Positions 9,165-17,278 of a stretch of 64,000 bases of DNA are shown here, one piece after another. Both the position numbers and the translations under genes were made by a program. The first letter of the stretch is position 1. Each line of letters begins with the position of its first letter. The DNA comes from Brevibacillus dissolubilis (GTDB lineage Bacteria > Bacillota > Bacilli > Brevibacillales > Brevibacillaceae): the NCBI RefSeq assembly GCF_006170445.1, contig NZ_VCNA01000009.1, positions 62,001 through 126,000 of the forward strand. Reading direction: 5' to 3'. The notes below the pieces were generated by a model. It had not been told where the DNA came from. It worked only from the letters and a program-made list of their open reading frames with translations, and did no database searches.

Positions 9165-9941
9165 TTATCTATCCTTAAATTGTGGTTTCCGCTTTTCTAA
9201 AAACGCGCTTACGCCCTCTTTCATATCCTCGGTGGTAAACGCTTCTCCAAACAGCTTCGCCTCATATTGAAGACCTTGCTCAAGTCCCGTATTCTCCCCG
9301 GTGTGAATGGCATCGAGCGCGAAACGGATCGCTACTGCGCTTTTCTCAGCGATGACGGCTGCCAGCTTTTTCGCTTCATCGAGCAGCTGTTCTGCCGGAT
9401 ATACCGCTTCTGCCAAGCCCAGACGGTGCGCTTCTGCACCGCTGATCATCTCGGATGTGAGCATCAGCTGTGTCGCTTTGCCACGGCCGATCAGACGAGG
9501 CAGGCGCTGGGTTCCGCCGTAGCCTGGGATTAAGCCCAGATTAAGCTCTGGTAAACCAAGCTTAGCTTCTTCTGCAGCGAATCGGATGTGGCAAGCCATC
9601 GCCAGTTCTAATCCGCCGCCTAAGCATGCACCGTTAATGGCTGCGATAATTGGCTTTGAAAAGGCTTCCATTCTATTAAACAGTTGCTGGCCTGCAAGAG
9701 ACAAACTTTCTGCCTGCTCTCCGCTGAAATTGGCGAATTCCTTGATATCGGCGCCGGCAATAAAGAAACGCCCTTCCCCTGTCAGCACAATCACTTTGAC
9801 CTGCGGATCATGCTCGTAGGCATCTAGCATTTGCTTGAGACCTTCGAATGTTTGCGCATTGAGTGCGTTGGCTGGCGGGTGATCAATTGATACAACCGCT
9901 ACATGGCCTTCAATTGCCACTTTTAGATTTGGAAATGACAT
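9165..9941 (-). CDS. fadB: Enoyl-CoA hydratase (beta-oxidation)
   Basis: Crotonase-family hydratase, which adds water to 2-enoyl-CoA in fatty-acid degradation. 258 residues. Oxyanion-hole and active-site motifs are intact: 'FIAGADIKEF' near residue 60, 'GACLGGGLELAM' with Glu112, and 'LPELNLGLIPGYGGTQRL' with Glu132, so both catalytic glutamates are present. Its place between fadR and etfB matches Bacillus fadB (ysiB). First gene of the etf operon. The symbol follows Bacillus usage, not the E. coli multifunctional FadB. Confidence 0.93.
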   Translation of the reverse strand: MSFPNLKVAIEGHVAVVSIDHPPANALNAQTFEGLKQMLDAYEHDPQVKVIVLTGEGRFFIAGADIKEFANFSGEQAESLSLAGQQLFNRMEAFSKPIIAAINGACLGGGLELAMACHIRFAAEEAKLGLPELNLGLIPGYGGTQRLPRLIGRGKATQLMLTSEMISGAEAHRLGLAEAVYPAEQLLDEAKKLAAVIAEKSAVAIRFALDAIHTGENTGLEQGLQYEAKLFGEAFTTEDMKEGVSAFLEKRKPQFKDR

Positions 9942-9961
9942 AGCCTCTCCTCCACTACCCC

Positions 9962-9997
9962 GCCCCTGTCAACCGAGCGTTCGCTCAGCGAAGGGGC
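9962..9997. promoter_or_regulatory. Palindrome in the fadB-etf leader, possible FadR operator
   Basis: GAGCG-TT-CGCTC at 9975-9986 lies between GCCCCT (9962-9967) and its complement AGGGGC (9992-9997). On the minus strand the extended site TGAGCGAACGCTCGGT matches the fadR operator TGAATGACCATTCATT at ten of 16 positions, and most of the differences are transitions. The position about 50 bases after the predicted promoter would fit a roadblock operator or a leader stem-loop. FadR binding here is inference. Confidence 0.4.
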
Positions 9998-10028
9998 CAG
10001 TTCGTTTGTAAGTTCATGTACAAGCTAC

Positions 10029-10057
10029 ATTCTACCAAATCGCAAGCAAGCTGAAAA
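10029..10057 (-). promoter_or_regulatory. Likely promoter of fadB-etfB-etfA
   Basis: On the minus strand TTTTCA, 17 bases, TAGAAT. The -35 box overlaps the cre-like box at 10052-10065. Confidence 0.5.
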
Positions 10058-10065
10058 CGCTTTTT
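10052..10065 (+). promoter_or_regulatory. cre-like box at the etf operon promoter
   Basis: TGAAAACGCTTTTT fits the CcpA consensus TGWAANCGNTNWCA except for the final two bases. Overlap with the predicted -35 box would let CcpA repress beta-oxidation on good carbon sources. The poor right end makes it uncertain. Confidence 0.4.
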
Positions 10066-10082
10066 ATGGCATTTGTCCCAGC

Positions 10083-10670
10083 TTACTTGCGTATTAGACC
10101 ATTTAGGAAGAGGTTATGAATGGGATCTACTTGAGAGACAAGGTCATGTTTGCATTGTCTCATCACCCATGCTGTGACGGTTTGATCCAATGTACCAAAC
10201 ACCATCGTGCGTGCCAGACGCACATCCACATCGTCGCGGAACACTCCGGCTTCTACGCCTTCGCGGATCACATCGTCGATCAGGCTGAAGTACTGTTTGA
10301 GCACTTCGCCGATGCCTTTGGAGACGACTGGGTTGGATTGGCGCAATTCGATCTGAGTGACCACCGAAAATTCCTTGTCATTGGCCAGCTGGCTCAAATG
10401 GGAATGAACGAGCACATAGATTTTTTGCTCCACGGTGTCGGCTTTGTTGCACAAGTCACGGCAGGTCGCAATGAACTGACCCATTTTTTCATTAAACAGC
10501 GAAATCAAGATGTCATCCTTGTTTTCGAAGTAAAGATAAATGGTGCCGTCCGCCACCTTCGCCTCACGCGCAATGCGTGATACCTGTGCATTGTGATAAC
10601 CGTGCTGGGCAATAACTCGAACAGCCGCATTAATAATGGCTTGATACTTTTCCCCCGTTTTCTTCGCCAT
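10083..10670 (-). CDS. fadR: TetR-family fatty-acid regulator FadR
   Basis: Repressor of beta-oxidation genes, released by long-chain acyl-CoA in Bacillus. 195 residues, the same size as Bacillus FadR (YsiA). The N-terminal TetR helix-turn-helix reads 'VIAQHGYHNAQVSRIAREAKVADGTIYLYFENKDDIL', shown only as a landmark by its core 'VADGTIYLYF'. The ATG at 10670 is set by GAGGAGC just upstream; the longer open frame would run through the operator and is rejected. The perfect TGAATGA-type operator in its promoter and the flanking fad/etf genes support the assignment. Confidence 0.9.
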   Translation of the reverse strand: MAKKTGEKYQAIINAAVRVIAQHGYHNAQVSRIAREAKVADGTIYLYFENKDDILISLFNEKMGQFIATCRDLCNKADTVEQKIYVLVHSHLSQLANDKEFSVVTQIELRQSNPVVSKGIGEVLKQYFSLIDDVIREGVEAGVFRDDVDVRLARTMVFGTLDQTVTAWVMRQCKHDLVSQVDPIHNLFLNGLIRK

Positions 10671-10714
10671 AAGCTCCTCACTTCTCCTACAGGATGTCTG
10701 ATGATTTCGGATTA

Positions 10715-10734
10715 ATGAATGACCATTCATTCAT
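10715..10734. promoter_or_regulatory. FadR operator in the fadR promoter
   Basis: ATGAATGACCATTCATTCAT: perfect 8-bp arms ATGAATGA/TCATTCAT around a 4-bp spacer, close to the Bacillus FadR consensus TGAATGAN4TCATTCA. It covers the expected transcription start, immediately after the -10 box, so it predicts autorepression. Confidence 0.8.
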
Positions 10735-10740
10735 GATTTC

Positions 10741-10770
10741 AGTTTAATACACGGGGCCATTGCATGTCAA
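10741..10770 (-). promoter_or_regulatory. fadR promoter
   Basis: On the minus strand TTGACA, 18 bases, TAAACT (or 17 bases and TTAAAC). The FadR operator begins seven bases downstream of the -10 box. Confidence 0.65.
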
Positions 10771-10846
10771 TCCCGTTGTTTACGCATAGTATATGTGCCT
10801 TTGGTAATACTTACATCGAGAGCGGCAGTGAAAGGAGAATTTGACA

Positions 10847-12235
10847 ATGGTTACTAACGAACAGTTGTCTTACCGGGCCATACGGTATATCTACTATTCC
10901 GCAATCGTCTGGCTGCTGGTCGGTATGACGGTCGGGCTGATTCTGTCCATTAAATATGTCTGGCCTGATTTTTTAGTGATTGGTCCCCTGCAGAAATACC
11001 TGCAATATGGGCGCATCCGACCCGTACATACCAACAGCGTGATTTTGGGCTGGCTGACCATGGCTTATGTGGCAGGGTTGTTTTATGTGATTCCGAAGCT
11101 GACCCGCGCTCCACTCGCGCATCCGCGTCTGGCCCTGATCGTGGGTTATCTGTGGAATATCTTCAACGGTCTGGGTGGACTTACCTTGATCGGCGGGTAT
11201 ACCACTGCAATCGAGTACGCGGAATATTTGTGGCCGATTGATCTTGTCTTTTTTGGATTGTTTGCCTGCGTGATGTTCATTTGTTTCCGTACAATCTCTA
11301 ATCGTCGGGAGAAGCAGCTGTATGTAAGCTTATGGTATTTTATGGGTTCGCTGATTTGGTTTCCGCTCTTATTTATCATCGGGAATATCCCGAACGGTAT
11401 GATCGGTGGGATTCCACAGGCACTGGCTGCATGGTTCTATGGTCATAATGTCATCGGTCTGTGGATTACGACCGTGGGTGTCGGCTTTACCTATTATCTC
11501 TTGCCGAAGCTGTCGAAAAATCCGCTGTACAGCCATAAGCTGTCCCTGATCGGATTCTGGACGATCGCTACTTTTTATGTATGGAACGGACCACACCATC
11601 TGCAGAACGGTCCGGTGCCAAGCTGGCTAATGAAAGCTGGTGTCATCCCGTCTGTATTATTAATTATCCCAGTCTGGTCGGTGCTTGCCAATGTATTTGG
11701 CACGATGAAAGGAAAATGGCAGCTCGTCTCCCATGATGTGTCACTGAAGTTTTTGATCACCGGGATGATTTTTTATCTGATTACGTGTGTGCAAGGGCCA
11801 TTCCAAAGCCTGATGGGCCCAAGTTCCGTTCTGAAGTTTACCAACTGGGTGGTTGGACATGCGCATATGCCGTTATTCGGGGCGTTCTCCTCTGTGGTCT
11901 TTGCGCTGATCTATCACGGATTCAAGGATTTTGCCGGACGTGAGATTTACAGCAAAAAACTGATGGACATGCATTATTGGTTCTCAGTGATCGGATTTTT
12001 GGTGTTTGCCTTCAGTACGTGGACACAAGGGGTGCTGCAAGGCTTCGCCTGGGCAGAAGGGAAGCAGTACGGGATTCAGTTCGTTGAGGTCATGCAGGCT
12101 CTGCGTCCGTTCTCCATCTTCCGCTCTGCCGGAGGTTTCCTGATGTTCGCAGGACAAGTCGTGTTCGCCTATAACATCTACCGTTCGGCCAAGGATGGCA
12201 TTCCTGTCGAGAAAAAAGACCAGCAAACTGCCTAG
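10847..12235 (+). CDS. ccoN: cbb3-type cytochrome c oxidase catalytic subunit I
   Basis: Haem-copper oxidase subunit that reduces oxygen in the cell membrane. 462 residues with about 12 membrane spans. Visible ligands: 'GRIRPVHTN' (low-spin haem His61), 'WFYGHNVIG' (CuB His), 'FYVWNGPHHL' (two CuB His, and the Tyr at the place of the cbb3 cross-linked Tyr), and 'VVGHAHMPLFG' (haem His pair). These fit cbb3 better than NorB. The ATG at 10847 has AAAGGAGA eight bases upstream. It is followed by ccoO and a small cytochrome c. The cassette splits fadD from fadR on the opposite strand. Confidence 0.9.
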   Translation: MVTNEQLSYRAIRYIYYSAIVWLLVGMTVGLILSIKYVWPDFLVIGPLQKYLQYGRIRPVHTNSVILGWLTMAYVAGLFYVIPKLTRAPLAHPRLALIVGYLWNIFNGLGGLTLIGGYTTAIEYAEYLWPIDLVFFGLFACVMFICFRTISNRREKQLYVSLWYFMGSLIWFPLLFIIGNIPNGMIGGIPQALAAWFYGHNVIGLWITTVGVGFTYYLLPKLSKNPLYSHKLSLIGFWTIATFYVWNGPHHLQNGPVPSWLMKAGVIPSVLLIIPVWSVLANVFGTMKGKWQLVSHDVSLKFLITGMIFYLITCVQGPFQSLMGPSSVLKFTNWVVGHAHMPLFGAFSSVVFALIYHGFKDFAGREIYSKKLMDMHYWFSVIGFLVFAFSTWTQGVLQGFAWAEGKQYGIQFVEVMQALRPFSIFRSAGGFLMFAGQVVFAYNIYRSAKDGIPVEKKDQQTA

Positions 12236-12262
12236 TGAGGGCGCTGTATTGGAGGGACATCC

Positions 12263-12823
12263 ATGTCACAACCAAGAGAATCAATTACCACCCCTTTTAT
12301 TATTGGAGCCATTGTCCTGTTTACGACCGGAGCAATCGCCACGGTGCTGTTGCCTTTTTTCGAGGATACGATGAAGAGGCCCAACGCCAATGCCGAAATC
12401 CGTAACTACGCAGCGGACTCACCGGAGTACCGGGGACGGCAAATTTACATACGGGAAGGCTGCCATACCTGCCACACGCAATTCGTCCGGCCTACCAAGG
12501 GGGACATGAATCTGGGGCCTGTCTCTGTACCGCAGGACTATTATTACGACTCCCCTGTGATGCAGGGAACGGTCCGTACCGGTGCTGACTTGATGTGGGT
12601 GGGACGCCGCACCAGTCCCGCCTGGCATAAGGCACATCTGAAGAATCCACGCGATGTGCTGCCTGGCAGTATCATGCCATCTTATAACTATCTGACCGAA
12701 CAGGAAACCGACGATCTGATCGCCTACCTGATGTCTCTGAAGCCTGCTCCATCCACCGCGGGAACAGGGGCTCCATCTGCACCGATTCCTACGCGGGAAA
12801 GGGAGGGTGACACCAACCGATGA
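12263..12823 (+). CDS. ccoO: cbb3-type oxidase subunit II, mono-haem cytochrome c
   Basis: CcoO/FixO family electron-entry subunit. An N-terminal anchor (residues 11-33) is followed by an outward-facing haem c domain. The motif 'IYIREGCHTCHTQ' gives C67-C70-H71, and 'GSIMPSY' supplies the axial Met. 'RTGADLMWVGRRTSPAWHKAHLKNPRDVLPGS' type sequence is the family core. 186 residues, shorter than proteobacterial CcoO. Ends in a Pro/Thr-rich tail and overlaps the next gene by four bases. Confidence 0.9.
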   Translation: MSQPRESITTPFIIGAIVLFTTGAIATVLLPFFEDTMKRPNANAEIRNYAADSPEYRGRQIYIREGCHTCHTQFVRPTKGDMNLGPVSVPQDYYYDSPVMQGTVRTGADLMWVGRRTSPAWHKAHLKNPRDVLPGSIMPSYNYLTEQETDDLIAYLMSLKPAPSTAGTGAPSAPIPTREREGDTNR

Positions 12824-13260
12824 AAAAGAACGATCCAAACAAAAACGGGCAAGGCTACAAACAGGAAGAGAAGTACCATGAAGTCTCCGGTATTCGGATG
12901 GGTAATGCGAAAGTACCGAAGTTTTTGATCGGGCTGTACCTGTTCCTTGGTATATGGGCAGTCGGTTATGCCTTCTTCGCCACCCCGATCAATGACCGTC
13001 TGGAAGCGTCCGGCCCCACAGGCAAAGCAAATGCACCCTATGACGGCGAAACAATCGTTCAACAAAACTGTACGTCTTGTCATAATGTCACACAGGAAAC
13101 ATTGGTCGGCCCTGGATTGGCTGGTGTATCGAAGCGTCTTACGGACGAGCAGCTGCATGATGTATTGATGAACGGACGCGGTCAGATGCCGGCTCTCCCC
13201 AATCTCGGTCTGGACACCGAGCAGATCCGGGAAGTGATGAAGTATCTGAAAACGCTGTAA
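12820..13260 (+). CDS. Membrane-anchored mono-haem cytochrome c (CcoP position)
   Basis: 146 residues: a charged cytosolic N-terminus, one membrane span (about 34-54) and a class I cytochrome c domain with 'NCTSCH' (C84, C87, H88) and 'GQMPALP' providing the Met ligand. It stands where ccoP would be, but classic CcoP has two haems and about 300 residues. It is probably the third oxidase subunit or a dedicated electron donor. Start overlaps ccoO (ATGA), so the two are translationally coupled. Confidence 0.85.
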   Translation: MKKNDPNKNGQGYKQEEKYHEVSGIRMGNAKVPKFLIGLYLFLGIWAVGYAFFATPINDRLEASGPTGKANAPYDGETIVQQNCTSCHNVTQETLVGPGLAGVSKRLTDEQLHDVLMNGRGQMPALPNLGLDTEQIREVMKYLKTL

Positions 13261-13286
13261 GGTGTATGAAAAAGGAGGTGCAACTG

Positions 13287-13802
13287 ATGAAGAAACCCTA
13301 TCCGCATCTGATGGCCGTCTATGATTCCCCGCAACAGGCGGAGCAAGTCTTTAATGCCTTGCAATCCTTTGTCAAGCGGGAAGATATCTCGATCGTGCAT
13401 CAGGCACCAGATGAGTATAGCACACGTGACCTGAGCACTGATACCGTGGCTGACGGAATCGGCTGGGGCGCTCTTGGCGGCAGTGGTCTGGGTCTGGCGA
13501 TTGGGATGAGCACGATTCTGATCCCCGGTATCGGGCCGTTGATCGCACTTGGCCCGATCATGACGACGCTGTCTGGTTTGGTTGTCGGTGGCATCACGGG
13601 CGGGCTGATCGATATGGGAATCAACCGCTATACCGCCGAAGCTATGACCGAGCATGTCAAAAAAGGCTTGGTCGTGCTGACGGTGGCGATACCAAACGAG
13701 TCACTGCGTCAATCGATCACGAACCTGCTTGACGAACATGGTGCGATTGAAATTCATGAAGAAGAGGTCATGCTGTCGCAAGATGCAGAAAGCCGTTTTT
13801 AG
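13287..13802 (+). CDS. General stress protein-like, glycine-zipper membrane protein
   Basis: 171 residues. The N-terminal part 'LMAVYDSPQQAEQVFNALQ' resembles the YflT / general-stress family that handles 'add-on' alpha/beta domains. A central Gly-rich hydrophobic stretch ('GIGWGALGGSGLGLAIGMS', 'GLVVGGITGGLIDMG') resembles glycine-zipper membrane inserts of DUF1269-type proteins. The start at 13287 is set by AAGGAGGTG; an earlier in-frame ATG lies upstream of that site. Last gene of the oxidase cassette. Family call moderate, function unknown. Confidence 0.65.
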   Translation: MKKPYPHLMAVYDSPQQAEQVFNALQSFVKREDISIVHQAPDEYSTRDLSTDTVADGIGWGALGGSGLGLAIGMSTILIPGIGPLIALGPIMTTLSGLVVGGITGGLIDMGINRYTAEAMTEHVKKGLVVLTVAIPNESLRQSITNLLDEHGAIEIHEEEVMLSQDAESRF

Positions 13803-13805
13803 CCT

Positions 13806-13853
13806 AAAAAAGACATGTTCCTACAGGTTTTCCTGAGAAACATGTCTTTTTCT
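13806..13853. terminator. Bidirectional terminator between oxidase cassette and fadD
   Basis: AAAGACATGTT pairs with AACATGTCTTT, and inside the loop CAGG-TTTT-CCTG makes a second small stem. A5 and T5 flank it, so it works for both converging units. Confidence 0.85.
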
Positions 13854-13884
13854 GTTTTATACCAGTTAGCGCTTACAAATCTTT

Positions 13885-15588
13885 TTATCCTAATTTTTCT
13901 GTATTCTCTTCTTGTTCGATCTGTTTTTTCGCTTCGTCCTGCAGCTGGCGGCGAAGTACTTTGCCTACAGTGGTCTTCGGCAGTTCGTCGCGGAACTCGT
14001 ACTTGCGTGGTACTTTGTAAGAGGCCAGGCGTTGACGGCAGAAGGTGTTGAGCTCGTCTTGGGTCAGGGTTTGACCTTTTTTGGCGACGATATACGCTTT
14101 GACGGTTTCACCACGGTATGGGTCCGGTACACCGACGACAGCGGCTTCCACGATTCCCGGATGCTCAAACAGCACCTCTTCCACTTCACGCGGGTAGATG
14201 TTGTAGCCACCTGCGATGATCATGTCTTTTTTGCGGTCGACGATGTAGAAATAGCCGTTCTCATCCATGGTGGCGATATCTCCGGTCAACAGCCAGCCGT
14301 TCTGTAGTACCGCTGCGGTATCCTCAGGACGGTTCCAGTAGCCGCTCATCACCTGCGGGCCGCGTACTGCCAGCTCCCCTACTTGACCTGGCGGCATTTC
14401 ATCGCCGGTCGCCGGGTCGACTATTTTGCTGTCTGTGTCTGGCCATGGCAGACCGATACTGCCGCTGACACGTTTGCCCCAGAATGGGTTGGAGTGCGTC
14501 ACTGGTGAGGATTCTGTCAGGCCGTAGCCTTCTACCAGCTTCCCGCCTGTCAGTGCCTCGAAGCGCTCTTGTACCTCAAGCGGCAATGGGGCCGAACCGC
14601 TGACACAAGCCTCGATGGAAGACAAGTCGTATTTTTGCAGATCAGGGTGGTTGATCAGCATGATGTACATGGTTGGGGCACCTGGGAACATCGTGATCCG
14701 CATCTTATGGATCGTTTCGAGGAGAGCTTTGGGCTCTGGACGTGGGATCAGGATAATCTCGCCCGCCATCACAATCCCGCAGTTCATCACAGTGGTCATC
14801 CCATACACATGGAAAAATGGCAGGGCTCCCAGGATGCGTTCCTGACCGTCCTTGAGCTTATACATCGTGGTGCGGCATTGGATCGCATTGGCGACAAGGT
14901 TCATGTGTGTAAGCATGACACCTTTGGCTAAGCCGGTGGTACCGCCTGTATACTGCAAGAGGGCCAGATCGGTTTCTGGGTCAATCTCCACGCTTACCGG
15001 CGTGGACGGGCTTTGGTTGACAACATCGACGAAGCGCTCCACTCCATTGCCGTATGTAATCTCCGGCGGTTTTGGCTGGTTGCGTTGAGCCAGTGGAAAC
15101 AGCAGTTTTTTGATAAAAGGCAGATAATCACGGACACTCGTGACAAACACATTTTTCAATGACGTGTTCGACTTCACGGCCATGACACGGTTGTAGAGTA
15201 TGTCAAGCGTGACAATGGTTTCTGTGCCAGAGTCACCCAGCTGGTGGGACAGCTCGCGCTCGGTATAGAGCGGATTGGTCATCACCGCTACGGCTCCGGC
15301 AAAAAGCGTGCCATAGTAAGCAATCACCGCCTGGGGGGAGTTAGGCAGCATGATCGCTACGCGGTCACCTTTTTTCACACCGCGCTTGATCAAAGCATTC
15401 GCAAATTGATAAGACAATCCCAAAAGTTCTGAATACGTAATGCGTTTACCCATAAAGTACAAGACGTTGTTCGATGGATACTTGTTCGCAGACTCTACCA
15501 GAAAATGAGTCAAAGGAACACGGGGGTATTCCAGGCTCGTCGGAATTTCTTCCGGATAAAAAGCAAACCAAGGTTTGGTTACGGTCAT
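13885..15588 (-). CDS. lcfA: Long-chain acyl-CoA synthetase
   Basis: Activates fatty acids to acyl-CoA with ATP, the entry step to beta-oxidation. 567 residues of the ANL superfamily: P-loop-like 'YTGGTTGLAKGVMLTH', 'EGYGLTESSP', 'LTGDIATMDENGYFYIVDRKKD' hinge region and the C-terminal 'PKTTVGKVLRRQL' with the catalytic Lys. Start at 15588 (MTVTKP) is chosen because GGAGGT stands 10 bases upstream; the frame opens 19 codons earlier. In Bacillus lcfA directly precedes fadR; here an oxidase cassette lies between. A TGAATG half-site occurs in the leader (15637-15645), too weak to call. Confidence 0.94.
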   Translation of the reverse strand: MTVTKPWFAFYPEEIPTSLEYPRVPLTHFLVESANKYPSNNVLYFMGKRITYSELLGLSYQFANALIKRGVKKGDRVAIMLPNSPQAVIAYYGTLFAGAVAVMTNPLYTERELSHQLGDSGTETIVTLDILYNRVMAVKSNTSLKNVFVTSVRDYLPFIKKLLFPLAQRNQPKPPEITYGNGVERFVDVVNQSPSTPVSVEIDPETDLALLQYTGGTTGLAKGVMLTHMNLVANAIQCRTTMYKLKDGQERILGALPFFHVYGMTTVMNCGIVMAGEIILIPRPEPKALLETIHKMRITMFPGAPTMYIMLINHPDLQKYDLSSIEACVSGSAPLPLEVQERFEALTGGKLVEGYGLTESSPVTHSNPFWGKRVSGSIGLPWPDTDSKIVDPATGDEMPPGQVGELAVRGPQVMSGYWNRPEDTAAVLQNGWLLTGDIATMDENGYFYIVDRKKDMIIAGGYNIYPREVEEVLFEHPGIVEAAVVGVPDPYRGETVKAYIVAKKGQTLTQDELNTFCRQRLASYKVPRKYEFRDELPKTTVGKVLRRQLQDEAKKQIEQEENTEKLG

Positions 15589-15715
15589 GTGACGGGATAC
15601 CTCCATTCCTTCGAATAGGCGCCTCTCACATTGATTCACATTCATAACATCTTCCTATTCTCTATATTAGATCAAAAGGGTGTGGGGAGCAATAGAAGTT
15701 CGTGGATGAGCGGTG

Positions 15716-15976
15716 TTAAGGTTGGTGGGGGGCGGTCTCTGGTTCCGTGCATAGCCTCTGTTGAAGACCCGCAAGGGGCTGTATTGACTGTCCGCTCCGG
15801 GAAAAACAAGGGCTATGGGCGGGGCAAAAGGGTTCGAAGAAGCCTAATCGTGCGAAGGGGTTGCCCCTGGGTATCTTCGAAGAAGTAAAAAGCCGCCCTT
15901 GTTTTTCCCTGCGCTGGGCAAGGTCTTCAAAGGAGGCTTTGCACGGAACCAGAGACCTTCCCCCAGCCAGCCTTAG
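15716..15976. repeat. Large imperfect inverted repeat (fold-back element)
   Basis: The outer arms start with TTAAGG and, read inward from the other end, CTAAGG; they continue through a nearly identical GGTCTCTGGTTCCGTGCA (15734-15751 against 15938-15955) and through GAAGACC. A second perfect match GGGAAAAACAAGGGC pairs 15799-15813 with 15895-15909, and TTCGAAGA pairs with TCTTCGAA further in. No ORF with a ribosome site lies inside. It fills the gap between lcfA and the LCP gene and its right end contains the LCP stop codon. It looks like a MITE-like or fold-back insertion; no target duplication is evident. Confidence 0.7.
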
Positions 15977-17157
15977 GGGGTGGCGGGAGAGGGTGATGTG
16001 GGTTGGTTCGGGGATGTATTTTTGGTGGCAGGACTGTCTTGGGCTGTTTTTTCTGTGGATGAGGTTTTCTCCGTGGATGATGTATTCGCTGCCGGAGTTG
16101 TTTTAACCGCCTTGATCTTTTCTTGAATCCGTGTACGCTCGGCTTTTGGCACGAGGAAATACCATCCCTTGATGCCATGATGCCAGATTCGTTCGTCGGC
16201 GCCTTGAAGTGTTTCCGTCTCGATGTGATTGTGTTCGGGGTCGTAATAGGTGACGAGCAGAGAGGAAAGCTCTTCTTCTTTTAAATCGGTTTTGATATGT
16301 TTCCCCATGATCTCCATGAGCTTGAAGGCCTTGAGAAACGCTTGCATGGTGTCCCCTTTGTTGGCCAGCGCTTTGATGATCTCCTGCTGGCGGCGGATGC
16401 GTTCGTAGTCGCTGTCTTCGTGGCCGAAGTCGCTTTTGCGGTAGCGGGCATAGTCGAGCGCCTGGTCGCCGTTGAGCGTCTGAACGCCTGGTTTGAGGTC
16501 GATGTAGGTGTGATCGGATGGGTCGGTATATTTCATCCGTTTTTTCACGTTCACCTCGACACCGCCCAGCTCGTCGACGACTTTGCGGAATCCATCGAAA
16601 TCGATGCGCATGTAGCGGTTGATTTTGATCGAGAAAAAGTTCTCAAGAGTGCTCTTAAGTAACGCCGGGCCGCCGAATGCCATGGCATGGTTCACTTTGT
16701 CACGGCCATGTCCGGGGATCTCCATGTAGCTGTCGCGCGGGATCGATAAGAGATAAGCGCGCTGTTCAGCCGGATTGACCGTTGCCAGAATCATCGTGTC
16801 AGAGCGGGCACGTTCGCCTTCCCGACTGTCTACTCCGATGAGCAGCATGGTGAAGGGCGACATGGGCGTTGGCTTGGTGTAGATTTCCTGTGGTGGTTTG
16901 GTAGATAAAATAGAAGATAAAGACGGTTCCATCTGACCTTGTGCTGGGTCTGGCGCACCTTGCCCGGGTGGCAGTTCTGATGATTGGATCAGCGGTTCGG
17001 GCTGCGCACCTTCCGTAAGTGGCTGGTACCATTCTCTTGTCATCTTTTTGTAGTTGTACATGGTGTAGCCAGCGTAGGCAAAGGCGCCAAGTGCGGCAAT
17101 GGCAAGGATGCTCCATAGAATTCGTTTGGCTGTGGTGTCCCATAAGGTTCGTAGCAT
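15973..17157 (-). CDS. LytR-CpsA-Psr family cell-wall ligase
   Basis: LCP enzymes attach wall teichoic acid or other glycopolymers to peptidoglycan. 394 residues: short cytosolic start, one membrane span (about 9-30), then the LCP domain from 'LLIGVDSREGERARSDTM' through 'LLSIPRDSYMEI', 'KVNHAMAFGG', 'DFDGFRKVVDELGGVEV' and 'LDYARYRKSDFG', with the conserved Arg and Asp residues. A Ser/Thr/Pro-rich tail closes it. Start at 17157 is fixed by GGAGGGGG. The stop codon is inside the inverted repeat at 15716-15976, so the tail may have been altered by that element. Confidence 0.92.
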   Translation of the reverse strand: MLRTLWDTTAKRILWSILAIAALGAFAYAGYTMYNYKKMTREWYQPLTEGAQPEPLIQSSELPPGQGAPDPAQGQMEPSLSSILSTKPPQEIYTKPTPMSPFTMLLIGVDSREGERARSDTMILATVNPAEQRAYLLSIPRDSYMEIPGHGRDKVNHAMAFGGPALLKSTLENFFSIKINRYMRIDFDGFRKVVDELGGVEVNVKKRMKYTDPSDHTYIDLKPGVQTLNGDQALDYARYRKSDFGHEDSDYERIRRQQEIIKALANKGDTMQAFLKAFKLMEIMGKHIKTDLKEEELSSLLVTYYDPEHNHIETETLQGADERIWHHGIKGWYFLVPKAERTRIQEKIKAVKTTPAANTSSTEKTSSTEKTAQDSPATKNTSPNQPTSPSPATP

Positions 17158-17185
17158 GCGGTTTTCCCCCTCCTCGCAACTATGC

Positions 17186-17221
17186 AAAAAACCCCATCTT
17201 AGTGGGTGCTAACATGGGGTT
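17186..17221 (-). terminator. Terminator of the thiolase gene
   Basis: On the minus strand AACCCCAT pairs with ATGGGGTT, with TTAG/CTAA continuing the stem, then TTTTTT. Confidence 0.85.
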
Positions 17222-17278
17222 CCGTACTAGTATGGGCTGGGAAAACTTGCTTTATACCAAAAGAATCGGCTGATGGGC

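Noticed and set aside
15630-15646. TGAATG half-site in the lcfA leader as a FadR operator
   Set aside because: Only one arm is present; the second half-site is missing.
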